DNA from: Streptomyces minutiscleroticus
GTDB lineage: Bacteria > Actinomycetota > Actinomycetes > Streptomycetales > Streptomycetaceae
Direction: 5' to 3'
Assembly (NCBI RefSeq): GCF_014650875.1
Contig: NZ_BMVU01000010.1
Span: 1-64,000, forward strand
DNA length: 64,000 bases
In this document: piece after piece, positions 17,551-25,971 of the stretch
Numbering within the stretch: position 1 is the stretch's first letter
How the letters are laid out: the number at the start of each line of letters is the position of its first letter
Notes under the pieces: generated by a model
What the model was told of the DNA's origin: nothing
Databases searched by the model: none
What the model saw: the letters and a program-made list of their open reading frames with translations, nothing else
Made by a program: the position numbers and the translations under genes

Positions 17551-17985
17551 TTACTCGTTGGGCGGCAGGGCGGGCCAGGGGAAAATGACCCGCACGGTCT
17601 TGCCGCCTTCTTCGGTGGGGACGACGGACACGGAGCCGGCGAACTCCGCGGTCAGCGTGCGGACGATGAGCATGCCGCGGCCGTTGTCCTGCTGTACGGC
17701 GGCGGGGAGCCGCTGCGGCCAGCGCGGATGGCTGTCGGTCACGCCGATGTGCAGCTTCCTGTCCTCGTCGAGCCGCAGGTGCACGGTGAAGGTGGGCGAC
17801 CGGCCACAGGTGTGCTGCACGGCGTTGGTGGCGAGTTCGGAGACGATCAGCTGCACACCGTGGATGGTCTCGGCGTCGTCCGGCAGGCCCCACTTGGACA
17901 GCACGTCCGCGACATACGTACGCGCTCCGCGGACCGACGCGGAGTCGCTCGGGAGGCTGAGGGAAGCGTGGCGGTGATCTGCCAT
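17551..17985 (-). CDS. ATP-binding (anti-sigma/HATPase-type) regulatory protein
   Basis: A 144-residue protein beginning MADHRHASLSLP at 17985. It is a single HATPase_c_2 (Spo0F/RsbW-like kinase) domain: ADVLSKWGLPDDAETIHGVQLIVSELATNAVQHT contains the N-box (SELATNAV), HIGVTDSHPRWPQ holds the G1-type Asp, and NGRGMLIVRTLTAEFAGS is the G2 region. These small ATPases are abundant in streptomycetes and act as anti-sigma or anti-anti-sigma partners, or ligand-free kinases. The target is unknown. The upstream 430 bases contain no gene. Confidence 0.85.
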   Translation of the reverse strand: MADHRHASLSLPSDSASVRGARTYVADVLSKWGLPDDAETIHGVQLIVSELATNAVQHTCGRSPTFTVHLRLDEDRKLHIGVTDSHPRWPQRLPAAVQQDNGRGMLIVRTLTAEFAGSVSVVPTEEGGKTVRVIFPWPALPPNE

Positions 17986-18413
17986 CACAACGGCGTTCCA
18001 TTCCCTGAGGGATGCGAACCGGAGACATCGAGCGGAGCCCCGATGAGCTGAGTGCAGTGTGTCAGCGCTGTCGGTCAACGCGGATGTGATGTACCGAAGT
18101 TGCTGGCCTGTGCCCTGCGGGAGGCGAAACCTGGCGTTGCCGACTGGAACTGACCGATCCAGACCAATGTGCTGCGCGCTTCTGTCATGGCAGTGAATCG
18201 GTGCCCGTGTGCTTGTGCAACGCCGGCCGGCCTCTGCCCGGGGCTTCGGCTTCACCGCGAAGGTGTCGGCTGTCCCTGCGCCCAGGTTCTGGAGGCCGCT
18301 TCGGTCGGCATACGGCACGGACCGTCCGCCAAGGGATCGGTGGTGTTGCAGAACTGGTGATACTTCTTGCGGAATGCGCACATGGCCCGTGCGACAGCTG
18401 ACCGCGCACCACG
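17986..18413. other. Divergent intergenic region between ATPase gene and hypF
   Basis: About 430 bases separating two divergently transcribed genes; it must carry both promoters. Several frames are open but none has a convincing start or family-like sequence. No strong dyad was found. Confidence 0.4.
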
Positions 18414-20777
18414 ATGGGCGGCATGGACAGCGAGCGCTCGCGGGTCAGGTTCCGTGTCGAAGGCATCGTGCAAGGGGTCGGGTTCCGGCCCTTCGTCCAT
18501 GCGGCCGCCGGTCGGTACGCGCTCTCCGGTCTGGTCGCCAACGACGACGCCGGAGTCCTCATCGAGGTGGAGGGTGCCGCGGACGCCGTGCGGCGGTTCC
18601 GGCGGACGCTGGAGGAGGAGGCTCCGCCGCTGGCCGTGATCGAGCGCGTCAGCGCGGAGCCCGTGCCCGTGGAGGGGATTCCCGACGCCGGATTCACCAT
18701 TGCGGCCAGTCGCGGCACCGTCGACGGCGACCCTGCGTGCGGCACCGGTGGTGAGAGGGTGGCGGGCGGGCGCGGGGCCCTGGTCTGCCCGGACATCGCC
18801 ACCTGTGCCGACTGCACGCGTGAGCTCTTCGCACCGGCCGACCGGCGCTTTCGGTACCCCTTCATCAACTGCACCAACTGCGGACCGCGCTTCACGGTCG
18901 TCCGGGGAACGCCCTACGACCGGATCCGGACGACGATGGCGGAATTCACGATGTGCCCCGCCTGCGCGGACGAATACCACGATCCGTCCGACCGGCGTTT
19001 CCACGCGCAGCCGCTGTGCTGTCCGGCCTGTGGCCCGACTCTCCGGCTCGTCGACTCCTCCGGCGCCGCGCTCCACGGGGACCCGCTGGCCGGGGCCGCC
19101 GATCTGCTGCGTGCCGGCCGGATCCTCGCCGTCAAGGGAATCGGCGGATACCACCTCGCGGTGGACGCCGGGAACGAGACGGCCGTCCGCGCGCTGCGCT
19201 CCCGCAAGCACCGCCCCGGCAAGCCCTTCGCGGTCATGGTGCCCGACCTGCCCGCGGCGGAGCGCCTGTGCGAGGTCGGCCCGGCCGGCCGGGAGCTGCT
19301 CACGGGCGTACGCCGTCCCATCGTGCTGCTGACCCGCCGGGAGGAAGCTCCTCTCGCGGCGGCGGTGGCCCCGGGCCGCCGCGATCTCGGGCTGCTGCTC
19401 CCCTACACCCCACTCCACCTGTTGCTGTCCGCTGAGCTGACCGGACCGTACGTCCTGACCAGTGGGAACGTGAGCGACGAGCCCCTCGCTTTCCGCGATG
19501 ACGACGCCTTCACGCGCCTCGCCGGGATCGCCGACGCGTTCCTCAGCCATGACCGGCCGATCCACTCGCGTACCGACGACTCCGTGATCCGCGTGCGCGC
19601 GGGCAGGGCGATTCCCGTACGCCGTGCGCGCGGCTATGCGCCCGAGCCGCTGTCCCTCACCGCACCCGCACCGCGCCCGGTCCTGGGCTGCGGAGCGGAG
19701 CTGAAGAACACCTTCTGCCTCGCCGAGGACCGCACCGCCGTGCTGTCCCCGCATCTGGGGGATCTGGAGAACCATGAGACGTTGCGGTCGTTCGTCGAGG
19801 GGGTCGCCCACTTCCAGCGGCTCTTCGGCATCGAGCCCGCGCTGATCGCCCACGATCCGCATCCGGAGTACCTGTCCTCGAAGTACGCGTACGACCTCGC
19901 CGAGGCGACCAGTGCGGAGCTGGTCGGCGTGCAGCACCATCACGCGCACATCGCCTCCTGCCTGGCCGACAACGGGATGCGCGGACCGGTCATCGGCGTG
20001 GCCTTCGACGGGCTGGGGTACGGCACCGACGGCACCCTGTGGGGCGGTGAGTTCCTGATCGCCGATCTGTGCGGTTTCCGCCGCGCGGCCCACTTCGTAC
20101 CCGTTCCGCTGCCCGGGGGGACGGCCGCGATCAGGGAGCCGTGGCGGATGGCCGTCGCGTACCTGGACGCGTGCGGGGAGGAGTACGGCGGACGCGAGGG
20201 CGGTCCGTCCGTACGCCGCCGGCACGGTGACCGCTGGGAGAAGGTGCGGGCGGTGGCCCGGTCCGGGGTGAACTCGCCCCTCACCTCCAGTGTGGGCCGG
20301 CTGTTCGACGCGGTCGCCGCGATTGTGGGGATCCGCGACACCGTGGACCACGAGGGGCAGGCGGCGGCCGAGCTGGAGCAGTGCGCCGACCCGTCGGTTC
20401 AGGGCAGCTACGCCGTCCGGATCGACGGCGGCCGGATCGACGGCGCCGAGCTGGTCCGTTCGGTGGTCGACGACCTGCGCGCGGGAACTGCCGTGGGAAC
20501 CATCGCCGCACGTTTCCACAACAGCCTCGCCCGGGTGATCGTCGAGGTCGGTCTCCGGCTGCGGGAGACCACCGGTATCACCGTCGTCGCCCTCTCCGGC
20601 GGTGTCTTCCAGAACGCGCTGCTCGTCGACCGCACCGTCCCGGCGCTCCGGCGGCACGGCTTCGAGGTCCTCACACACCGCCGGGTGCCGCCGAACGACG
20701 GCGGCATCAGCCTGGGCCAGGTCGCGGTCGCCGCCGCGCTCGACGCCGCGGGCGCCCTCGGACCGGCGTCCTCCTGA
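18414..20777 (+). CDS. hypF: Carbamoyltransferase HypF
   Basis: A 787-residue cytosolic enzyme that uses carbamoyl phosphate and ATP to carbamoylate the C-terminal Cys of HypE, the first step in making the cyanide ligands of the hydrogenase Fe site. Domains in order: acylphosphatase (10-95; FRVEGIVQGVGFRPFVH), two zinc-finger blocks (CADCTREL..CTNCGPRF and CPACADEY..CCPACGP, about 125-215), a YrdC/Sua5-like domain (220-400; ILAVKGIGGYHLAVDA, KHRPGKPFAVMV) and a C-terminal carbamoyltransferase/ASKHA domain with the QHHHAHIASCLADNG metal-binding motif (about 505-520) and ALSGGVFQN. Length is normal. Start could be 18414 or the ATG at 18423. It converges on hypE with only 21 bases between the stops, outside the long operon, so it needs its own promoter. 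Confidence 0.97.
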   Translation: MGGMDSERSRVRFRVEGIVQGVGFRPFVHAAAGRYALSGLVANDDAGVLIEVEGAADAVRRFRRTLEEEAPPLAVIERVSAEPVPVEGIPDAGFTIAASRGTVDGDPACGTGGERVAGGRGALVCPDIATCADCTRELFAPADRRFRYPFINCTNCGPRFTVVRGTPYDRIRTTMAEFTMCPACADEYHDPSDRRFHAQPLCCPACGPTLRLVDSSGAALHGDPLAGAADLLRAGRILAVKGIGGYHLAVDAGNETAVRALRSRKHRPGKPFAVMVPDLPAAERLCEVGPAGRELLTGVRRPIVLLTRREEAPLAAAVAPGRRDLGLLLPYTPLHLLLSAELTGPYVLTSGNVSDEPLAFRDDDAFTRLAGIADAFLSHDRPIHSRTDDSVIRVRAGRAIPVRRARGYAPEPLSLTAPAPRPVLGCGAELKNTFCLAEDRTAVLSPHLGDLENHETLRSFVEGVAHFQRLFGIEPALIAHDPHPEYLSSKYAYDLAEATSAELVGVQHHHAHIASCLADNGMRGPVIGVAFDGLGYGTDGTLWGGEFLIADLCGFRRAAHFVPVPLPGGTAAIREPWRMAVAYLDACGEEYGGREGGPSVRRRHGDRWEKVRAVARSGVNSPLTSSVGRLFDAVAAIVGIRDTVDHEGQAAAELEQCADPSVQGSYAVRIDGGRIDGAELVRSVVDDLRAGTAVGTIAARFHNSLARVIVEVGLRLRETTGITVVALSGGVFQNALLVDRTVPALRRHGFEVLTHRRVPPNDGGISLGQVAVAAALDAAGALGPASS

Positions 20778-20798
20778 CCACCGTCCCCGGGCCGGTCC

Positions 20799-21902
20799 TC
20801 AGCAGATACGCGGCAGCGGATCGCCGATGAGCACATCGACGATGCGAGTACCGCCGAACCCGGTCCTGCACAGCACCAGCGGGGCCGGTTCCGCGACCAC
20901 CTGGCCGATGACCGCGGCCTGCTCGCCGAGCGGGTGCGCGCGCAACGCGCCCAGCGCCGCCTCGGCGTCGGCGGCGTCCACGACGGCGACCATCCGGCCC
21001 TCGCAGGCGATGTAGAGCGGATCGATGCCGAGCAGCTCCGCGGCCCCCCGTACCCCGGGCCGGACCGGTACGGCGGCCTCGTCGAGGACGACCGCGACGT
21101 CGGAGGCGCGCGCGATCTCGTTGAGCACCGTGGCCACGCCGCCGCGGGTGGCGTCGCGCAGGCACCGTACACCGCCGCCGCAGGCATCGAGCAGCGCCGC
21201 CACCAGGCCCGCCAACGGCGCCGTGTCCGACGTGAGTCCGCTTGCGATGTCCAGGTCGCCCCGGGCCAGCAGAACGGTGGTGCCGTGTTCGCCGATCGGC
21301 CCGGAGACCAGGACGGCGTCACCGGGCCGCGCCAGCCCGGCGCCGAGAGCGAAGCCGTGTTCCACCACGCCCACTCCGGCGGTGGTGATGTAGCAGCCGT
21401 CGGCCTTGCCGCGCTCCACGACCTTGGTGTCGCCCGTGACGATGTCGACCTCCGCCGCGGCGGCCGCCTCGGCCATGGAGGCGGCGATGCGGGTCAGGTC
21501 CGCGACGGGGAACCCCTCTTCGAGGATGAAGCCGGCCGAGAGGTGGAGCGGGCGTGCCCCGGCCATGGCCAGGTCGTTCACCGTCCCGTTCACGGCGAGG
21601 TCACCGATGTCGCCACCGGGGAAGAAGAGCGGGGAGACCACGTAGGAGTCGGTGGTGAAGGCCAGTTGAGTCCCTCCCACCGTGAGCACCGCCTGGTCCT
21701 CCAGACGTGCCAGCACCGGGTTGTGGAAGGCCGTGAGGAAGACGGCCTCGATCAGCGTCTGCGTGGCCTTGCCGCCCGCGCCATGCGCGAGCGTGATGCG
21801 CTCGTCCCGCATCCGGGGCTTGCGGCGGTGTGCCCGTTCGATGCGCCGCAGCACCTCTTCCTCGTCGGGTGCGGGCCGCGACGCCTTGCGCCCCGTGGTC
21901 AT
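20799..21902 (-). CDS. hypE: Hydrogenase maturation protein HypE
   Basis: A 367-residue PurM-like protein that dehydrates a C-terminal thiocarboxamide to thiocyanate, giving the CN ligand that it passes to HypC-HypD. The PurM/AIR-synthase pattern is clear: ITLAHGAGGKATQTLI, FTTDSYVVSPLFFPGGDIG, LAVNGTVNDLAMAGARP, DIVTGDTKVV and RDATRGGVATVLNEIA. It ends PLPRIC, so the essential C-terminal cysteine is present. The first ~30 residues (MTTGRKASRPAPDEEEV) are an extra charged extension. The start overlaps the hypD stop by four bases (ATGA), showing translational coupling; it is the last gene of the operon. Confidence 0.97.
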   Translation of the reverse strand: MTTGRKASRPAPDEEEVLRRIERAHRRKPRMRDERITLAHGAGGKATQTLIEAVFLTAFHNPVLARLEDQAVLTVGGTQLAFTTDSYVVSPLFFPGGDIGDLAVNGTVNDLAMAGARPLHLSAGFILEEGFPVADLTRIAASMAEAAAAAEVDIVTGDTKVVERGKADGCYITTAGVGVVEHGFALGAGLARPGDAVLVSGPIGEHGTTVLLARGDLDIASGLTSDTAPLAGLVAALLDACGGGVRCLRDATRGGVATVLNEIARASDVAVVLDEAAVPVRPGVRGAAELLGIDPLYIACEGRMVAVVDAADAEAALGALRAHPLGEQAAVIGQVVAEPAPLVLCRTGFGGTRIVDVLIGDPLPRIC

Positions 21903-23026
21903 GGCCGGATCGCCTCCCGCACCCCGGCCCGGTCGAACCGGCCGAAGTTGTAGTACGCCGCGCACGCTCCCTCGGAGGAGACCATGCAGGTGCCGATCGG
22001 TGTCTCGGGAGTGCACGCGGTACCGAAGACCTTGCACTGCCACGGCTTGAGCACGCCCTTGAGCACCTCGCCGCACTGGCACGACTTCGGGTCGGCGACC
22101 TGGACCCCCGGGAGGTCGAAGAGCCGCTCCGCGTCGTACGCGGCGTACGCCTCCCTCAGCCGCAGCGCGGAATGGGAGATGAAGCCGAGGCCGCGCCACT
22201 CGAAGTGCGGGCGCACCTCCATCACCTGGCTCAGGACCCGCAGCGCCTTGCCGTTGCCGTCCCAGGGCACGACCCGGCCGTACTGGTTCTCCACAGCGAC
22301 GCGATTCTCCGCGAGTTGGGTCAGGAGCAGATGGATCGACTGAAGGATGTCCAGGGGCTCGAACCCGGCGACGACCAGCGGCCGGCCGTACTCGGCCGCG
22401 ATGAACTCGTACGGCCGGCAGCCGATGACCGTGGACACGTGGCCGGGGCCGATGAACCCGTCCAGACGCAGATCGGGCGAGTCGAGGATCGCCTTGATCG
22501 CCGGGATGATCGTGACGTGGTTGCAGAAGACCGAGAAGTTGTCGAGTCCTTCGTCCGCGGCCCGCAGCACGGTCATCGCGGTCGAGGGCGTGGTCGTCTC
22601 GAAGCCGATGGCCATGAAGACCACCCGCCGTCCGGGGTTCCGCCGGGCGATCTTCAGCGCGTCGAGCGGCGAGTAGACCATGCGGATGTCCGCGCCCGCG
22701 GCCTTGGCGTCGAGGAACGAGGCGCTGCCCCCGGGGACCCGCATCATGTCCCCGAACGAGGTCATGATGACGTCCGGCTGCCCGGCGATGTGGAGGGCGT
22801 CGTCGACCCGGCCCATCGGGATCACGCAGACGGGACAGCCCGGTCCGTGCACGAGGCGGACGTTGTCCGGGAGGTAGTCCTCGATGCCGTGCTTGTAGAT
22901 GGTGTGCGTGTGCCCGCCGCACACCTCCATGAAGGTGTACGTGCGGCCCGGATCGCACAGCTCGGCGATTCTGGCGGCGAGGGCGCGGGCCTTGCCGGCG
23001 TCCCGGTACTCGTCGACATAGCGCAT
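21899..23026 (-). CDS. hypD: Hydrogenase maturation protein HypD
   Basis: A 375-residue [4Fe-4S] protein that, with HypC, forms the scaffold on which the Fe(CN)2CO unit is built. Diagnostic motifs are intact: FMEVCGGHTHTIYKHG (catalytic Cys near 39), GPGCPVCVIP (near 70), GFETTTPSTA, FGTACTPETPIGTCMVSSEG and the C-terminal cluster cysteines (CQCGEVLKG, WQCKVFG, GACAAYY). Length is normal for the family. Its start overlaps the hypC stop by one base (TGATG) and its stop overlaps the hypE start. Confidence 0.97.
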   Translation of the reverse strand: MRYVDEYRDAGKARALAARIAELCDPGRTYTFMEVCGGHTHTIYKHGIEDYLPDNVRLVHGPGCPVCVIPMGRVDDALHIAGQPDVIMTSFGDMMRVPGGSASFLDAKAAGADIRMVYSPLDALKIARRNPGRRVVFMAIGFETTTPSTAMTVLRAADEGLDNFSVFCNHVTIIPAIKAILDSPDLRLDGFIGPGHVSTVIGCRPYEFIAAEYGRPLVVAGFEPLDILQSIHLLLTQLAENRVAVENQYGRVVPWDGNGKALRVLSQVMEVRPHFEWRGLGFISHSALRLREAYAAYDAERLFDLPGVQVADPKSCQCGEVLKGVLKPWQCKVFGTACTPETPIGTCMVSSEGACAAYYNFGRFDRAGVREAIRP

Positions 23027-23298
23027 CAGCCGTCTCCCGACTCCTTCAGTGCGTCGATCTCGTCGTCGTAGGCAGCGCCCATCTGTTCGAGGAACTCCAT
23101 GGCGGCCCGCGCCTCCGCTTCGTCGATCTTTGACAGGGCGAACCCGACGTGGATGAGGATCCAGTCGCCGGGCGCGACGCCCTCCTCTTCGAGCAGCGCG
23201 ATATTGATGGCCCGGCGCACGCCGCTCACCTCGACCTGGGCCAGGTCCGGCTGGTCGGTGAGGAGTTCGACGACCTCACCCGGGATGCCGAGGCACAT
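23026..23298 (-). CDS. hypC: Hydrogenase assembly chaperone HypC
   Basis: A 90-residue chaperone starting MCLGIPGEVVELL; the N-terminal Met-Cys is the Fe-binding and HypD-interacting site, which fixes the start at 23298 even though the frame is open upstream. The beta-barrel pattern VSGVRRAINIALLEEEGVAPGDWILIHVGFALSKIDEAEA is complete. It delivers the Fe(CN)2CO moiety to the large subunit. The start lies inside the 3' end of hypA (23-nt overlap). A second, divergent HypC/HupF-like protein is encoded at 30046-30321. Confidence 0.96.
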   Translation of the reverse strand: MCLGIPGEVVELLTDQPDLAQVEVSGVRRAINIALLEEEGVAPGDWILIHVGFALSKIDEAEARAAMEFLEQMGAAYDDEIDALKESGDG

Positions 23299-23572
23299 CT
23301 GCCGCTCCCTGGTCTGCCGCTCCCCGGTCCGCTGCCTGCTGCGTGAGCGTGATGGACTGGAGGGTGAACTCGTCACCGGGCACCGTGACGAGCTCGATGC
23401 CGGCACCGTCGGCGACGCTGCCCCGCGCCACCAGCTCGAAGGACTGCGCCAGGGCCCCTTCGATCACCGCGTGCAGGCTTCCGATCCGCACCGTGACCCC
23501 GGTGACCCGGCGTCCCCGCGCCCGGCGTTCCACCGCCCGGAGGATCTCTTCGCACAACCCGACCTCATGCAC
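23276..23572 (-). CDS. hypA: HypA-like nickel chaperone lacking its zinc domain
   Basis: A 98-residue protein. GTG at 23572 gives the canonical (M)HEVGLCEEILRAVERRA start, where His2 is the nickel ligand of HypA. The N-terminal half continues normally (VTGVTVRIGSLHAVIEGALAQSFELVA...GIELVTVP). Family members then have a zinc finger with two CxxC pairs before the strand GDExTLxSI. Here VTVP is joined directly to GDEFTLQSITL, and no Cys occurs after residue 7. Reading the DNA in all frames gives no hidden finger, so this is an in-frame loss, not a frameshift. The C-terminal 20 residues (QQAADRGAADQG...) are low complexity and overlap the hypC start. It overlaps the protease gene by 8 bases. Nickel delivery may be impaired or work differently; no hypB is present either. 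Confidence 0.85.
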   Translation of the reverse strand: MHEVGLCEEILRAVERRARGRRVTGVTVRIGSLHAVIEGALAQSFELVARGSVADGAGIELVTVPGDEFTLQSITLTQQAADRGAADQGAADVPRHPG

Positions 23573-24077
23573 GGCGTCCCGTTCCCTTCTCCGTCGCCTC
23601 TGCCACCCGCTCGTCCAGCAGCTGCCGTACGAGCCGCACGGCCTCCTCCACCGCTCCGGAAGCGGCGGCGCTGAGCCCCATGCCCTCGCCCAGCTCCGCG
23701 GGTTCGCAGCCCACCACGAGCACCCATGGCAGGCGCACGCCCAGCCGGCCCAGCAGCGCGAGCACTGCCTCGGGACCCATGTCGTGCGCGTCCATGGGCG
23801 CCGCGGCCACTGCCGCGGTCTCCCCCGCGCCATCGGGCCGTTCGGGGTCCAGGACGCACACCGTGCCCGGAGGTTCTCCGCACCGCATCGCGTCGACGAG
23901 GATCAGGCCGTCATAGCCGGCCATCAGTTCGTACGCGAGGTGCACGCCGCGGATGCCGTAGTCCGCCACCCGCGTGCCCCTCGGCAGCGGCACGCCGGCC
24001 AGCCGCCGGGCGACCTCCACGCCGAAGCCGTCGTCCCGGCGGAGGACGTTGCCCACTCCCGCGACCATCACCCTCAC
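23565..24077 (-). CDS. Hydrogenase maturation protease (HyaD/HupD type)
   Basis: A 170-residue endopeptidase that removes the C-terminal peptide of the large subunit after nickel insertion. Typical motifs: MVAGVGNVLRRDDGFGVEVARRL at the N-terminus with the nickel-sensing acidic residues, GIRGVHLAYELMAGYDGLILVDA (second Asp, about 62) and the His in DAHDM (about 98), followed by VLVVGCEPAEL and a C-terminal helical region (VEEAVRLV). Length is normal. The start overlaps the stop of the upstream unknown gene by four bases and the stop overlaps hypA, placing it in the operon. Confidence 0.93.
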   Translation of the reverse strand: MRVMVAGVGNVLRRDDGFGVEVARRLAGVPLPRGTRVADYGIRGVHLAYELMAGYDGLILVDAMRCGEPPGTVCVLDPERPDGAGETAAVAAAPMDAHDMGPEAVLALLGRLGVRLPWVLVVGCEPAELGEGMGLSAAASGAVEEAVRLVRQLLDERVAEATEKGTGRRA

Positions 24078-25330
24078 AGCAGCTCCACCTCGTCGGGCGC
24101 GAAGTACCAGTGACGGCCGACGGATTCATGCAGGACCGCGGCCGGGTCGTCGTCCAGGGTCACGGCCAGGTGCGTTCTGCCGTCGACATCCTCGAGGACG
24201 GCTGCCACCCGTGCGGTGCGGTCGCACAGGAACATGTCCTGCGCGTCGGCGCGCCGCTCGCCGGGGCGCAGCCGCACCCGGGAGCCCGGGCCGGCCCAGC
24301 CGCCGGACACCCGCACGGCACCGCCCGACGGGCGTACGGGGCGACCGGTGGCGGGAGTTCCGCGCCCTGTGTCGGTCCCTGTGTCGGCTTCCGGGCGGCG
24401 GCGGGGACCGCGCAGCACGCCGTGCAACCGCTCCAGCACGGCGGGCGTGACCGCCTCGGCGTGCTCGATGATCGCCGCGGCTCGCTCATCGGTCCTTCTG
24501 GCCTCGTCCTTCTCCGCGTCGGTGAGGGTCATCGTGCGCAGCGTCAGCAGTTCGTCGATCTCCGTCCCGTCGTGCAGGTCGACGGGACTCTCCGGGGCGA
24601 TCCGCGGACGGTCGCCCAGGATGATCGGCGCGGAGAGGAGTGTGCTGTCGTCGATCAGCACGGGCCAGGCGTGCTGGTTGTCGCATCCGGCGCCGGCGGC
24701 CGCGGCCCACGCGGGCGGGTCGGTCAGGGAGAGGAAGCGGCCCTGGACAGCCGCGAGGAGCGTGTGCGTGCCGACGAGGGAGCGGCACAGCATCTCCGGC
24801 CGCGGCGTCACGGGGCCGACGGTGCGGTTCTCCACGCGGACCCGTACTTTGAGCAGGTCGTACGGGCCTGGCAGGCGGTCGGCACGCATCCGCAGGACGC
24901 CGGACAGACCCCACCGGCGGCGCCCCTCCTCCTCCGCTCCGGGAACCTCGAAGGGGACGGTCATGGTGACGCCGGGCACGAGGGACGCGCCCGCGTCGAT
25001 CTCCCGCACCACGCCCTCGTCCCAGGGCTGTTTCTCCGGTGCGCGTGCGTACCGCCGCTGGATCTGCAGGAACCTGACCCGCACGACGACGTCCGGCGCG
25101 GCGCTCCGCGACACGAGCAGGCACTCGGTCTGCGCGTGGGAGGTCTCCGACGGGTCCGCGCCCGGCGGGGCCAGCACCCCGAACTGCCAGCGCAGCCGGT
25201 TCTTGGGCGCGGACGCCCGGTAGGGGTACAGGACGTATCCCTCGAAGAGGACGGCGTCCGCCACGGCGCGGGCCCGCTCGAAGCCCGTCGGCGGCCGGAC
25301 GGGCGAGGCGCCGCCGCCGTCACCGGTCAT
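24074..25330 (-). CDS. Unknown hydrogenase-operon protein, 418 aa
   Basis: The ATG at 25330 overlaps the DUF5947 stop (ATGA), choosing it over longer in-frame extensions. No family was recognised with certainty. The protein is strand-rich: LFEGYVLYPYRASAPKNRLRWQFG near the N-terminus, PDVVVRVRFLQIQRRYAR, then VRVENRTVGPVTPRPEMLCRSLVGTHTLLAA and a cysteine in GAGCDNQHAWPVLI. It then has a charged helix (DAEKDEARRTDERAAAII) and an Arg/Gly/Pro linker, and ends with a small barrel-like piece (GSRVRLRPGERRADAQDMFL, AVTLDDDP, WYFAPDEVELL). Proteins of this sort accompany group 1h hydrogenases in actinobacteria as far as I recall; a role in assembly or membrane/electron partner binding is conjecture. 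Confidence 0.8.
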   Translation of the reverse strand: MTGDGGGASPVRPPTGFERARAVADAVLFEGYVLYPYRASAPKNRLRWQFGVLAPPGADPSETSHAQTECLLVSRSAAPDVVVRVRFLQIQRRYARAPEKQPWDEGVVREIDAGASLVPGVTMTVPFEVPGAEEEGRRRWGLSGVLRMRADRLPGPYDLLKVRVRVENRTVGPVTPRPEMLCRSLVGTHTLLAAVQGRFLSLTDPPAWAAAAGAGCDNQHAWPVLIDDSTLLSAPIILGDRPRIAPESPVDLHDGTEIDELLTLRTMTLTDAEKDEARRTDERAAAIIEHAEAVTPAVLERLHGVLRGPRRRPEADTGTDTGRGTPATGRPVRPSGGAVRVSGGWAGPGSRVRLRPGERRADAQDMFLCDRTARVAAVLEDVDGRTHLAVTLDDDPAAVLHESVGRHWYFAPDEVELL

Positions 25331-25971
25331 GGCCTGCCCCGCTCGCGCAGGCTCGCGAAGAACGCGTCCAGCTCGCTGTGGACCCGGGCGCCACCACCGA
25401 ACCCCGCCCAGTGCAGTCGCAGCTTCCCCACGAGCCGGTAGCACGCGTCGACGGGGACCAGCGCGCAGTCCACACCGGTCCCCCGGCGTCGCAGGAGCAG
25501 CGCCTCGACGTCGTCGACCGGTGCGACGACGTCCGGTCCGGCCCCCAGGATCCGTTGCCAGGTGACGTCCGGCAGCGGCATCTCGGTGGCCCCGGCGGGA
25601 CTGGGGAAGAACGCCACCAGGCGGTCCAGACGGGAGTTGCGCAGGAGGAAGCAGATACCGACCGGGATCTGCAGTTCCTCCCACTGTGAGGTGGTGAGAG
25701 CGAGTCCGGGAGCGTAGTGGTACCGGTCCGGGACGGTGCGGTACCGCCCACGAGCCGTGCCTGTGCTCTCGCTTCTGTCGCCTCGCTGGGCGAGCAGCAG
25801 CCGGCACGCCCGGCAGACACACAGCAGGCCCCGGTCGTCCAGGTCCACGGCGTGGCCGTGCCCGGCGTCGAGGGCGGCGTCGCACAGCTCGCAGCGCGCC
25901 GTCCGCCCGCTACGCCCGCTGCCGTCGGCGGGCGGTGCGAGGTACCGGCGCAGACCGCCTCGCGCGGTCAC
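25327..25971 (-). CDS. DUF5947-type protein of the hydrogenase operon
   Basis: A 214-residue protein from a GTG at 25971 that overlaps the stop of the NifU-like gene (GTGA). It has a zinc- or cluster-binding-like region CELCDAALDAGHGHAVDL...LLCVCRACRLLL (about 30-62), followed by RTVPDRYHYAPGLALTTSQWEELQIPVGICFLLRNS, FFPSPAGATEMPLP and a C-terminal HWAGFGGGARVHSELDAFFASL. I recognise this as the DUF5947 type that accompanies actinobacterial high-affinity hydrogenases; the biochemical role is unknown. The four Cys (CxxC..CxxC) suggest metal binding. Coupled translation with both neighbours. Confidence 0.8.
   Translation of the reverse strand: MTARGGLRRYLAPPADGSGRSGRTARCELCDAALDAGHGHAVDLDDRGLLCVCRACRLLLAQRGDRSESTGTARGRYRTVPDRYHYAPGLALTTSQWEELQIPVGICFLLRNSRLDRLVAFFPSPAGATEMPLPDVTWQRILGAGPDVVAPVDDVEALLLRRRGTGVDCALVPVDACYRLVGKLRLHWAGFGGGARVHSELDAFFASLRERGRP

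Noticed and set aside
18252..20678. An 808-codon minus-strand frame opposite hypF
   Set aside because: It mirrors hypF codon structure (high G/C at one codon position creates an open antisense frame). The sequence has no family motifs and hypF is unambiguous.
23276..23833. Hidden zinc finger for HypA in another frame
   Set aside because: Checked the DNA between VTVP and GDEFTLQ on all frames; the two are contiguous codons with nothing between, so there is a real deletion.
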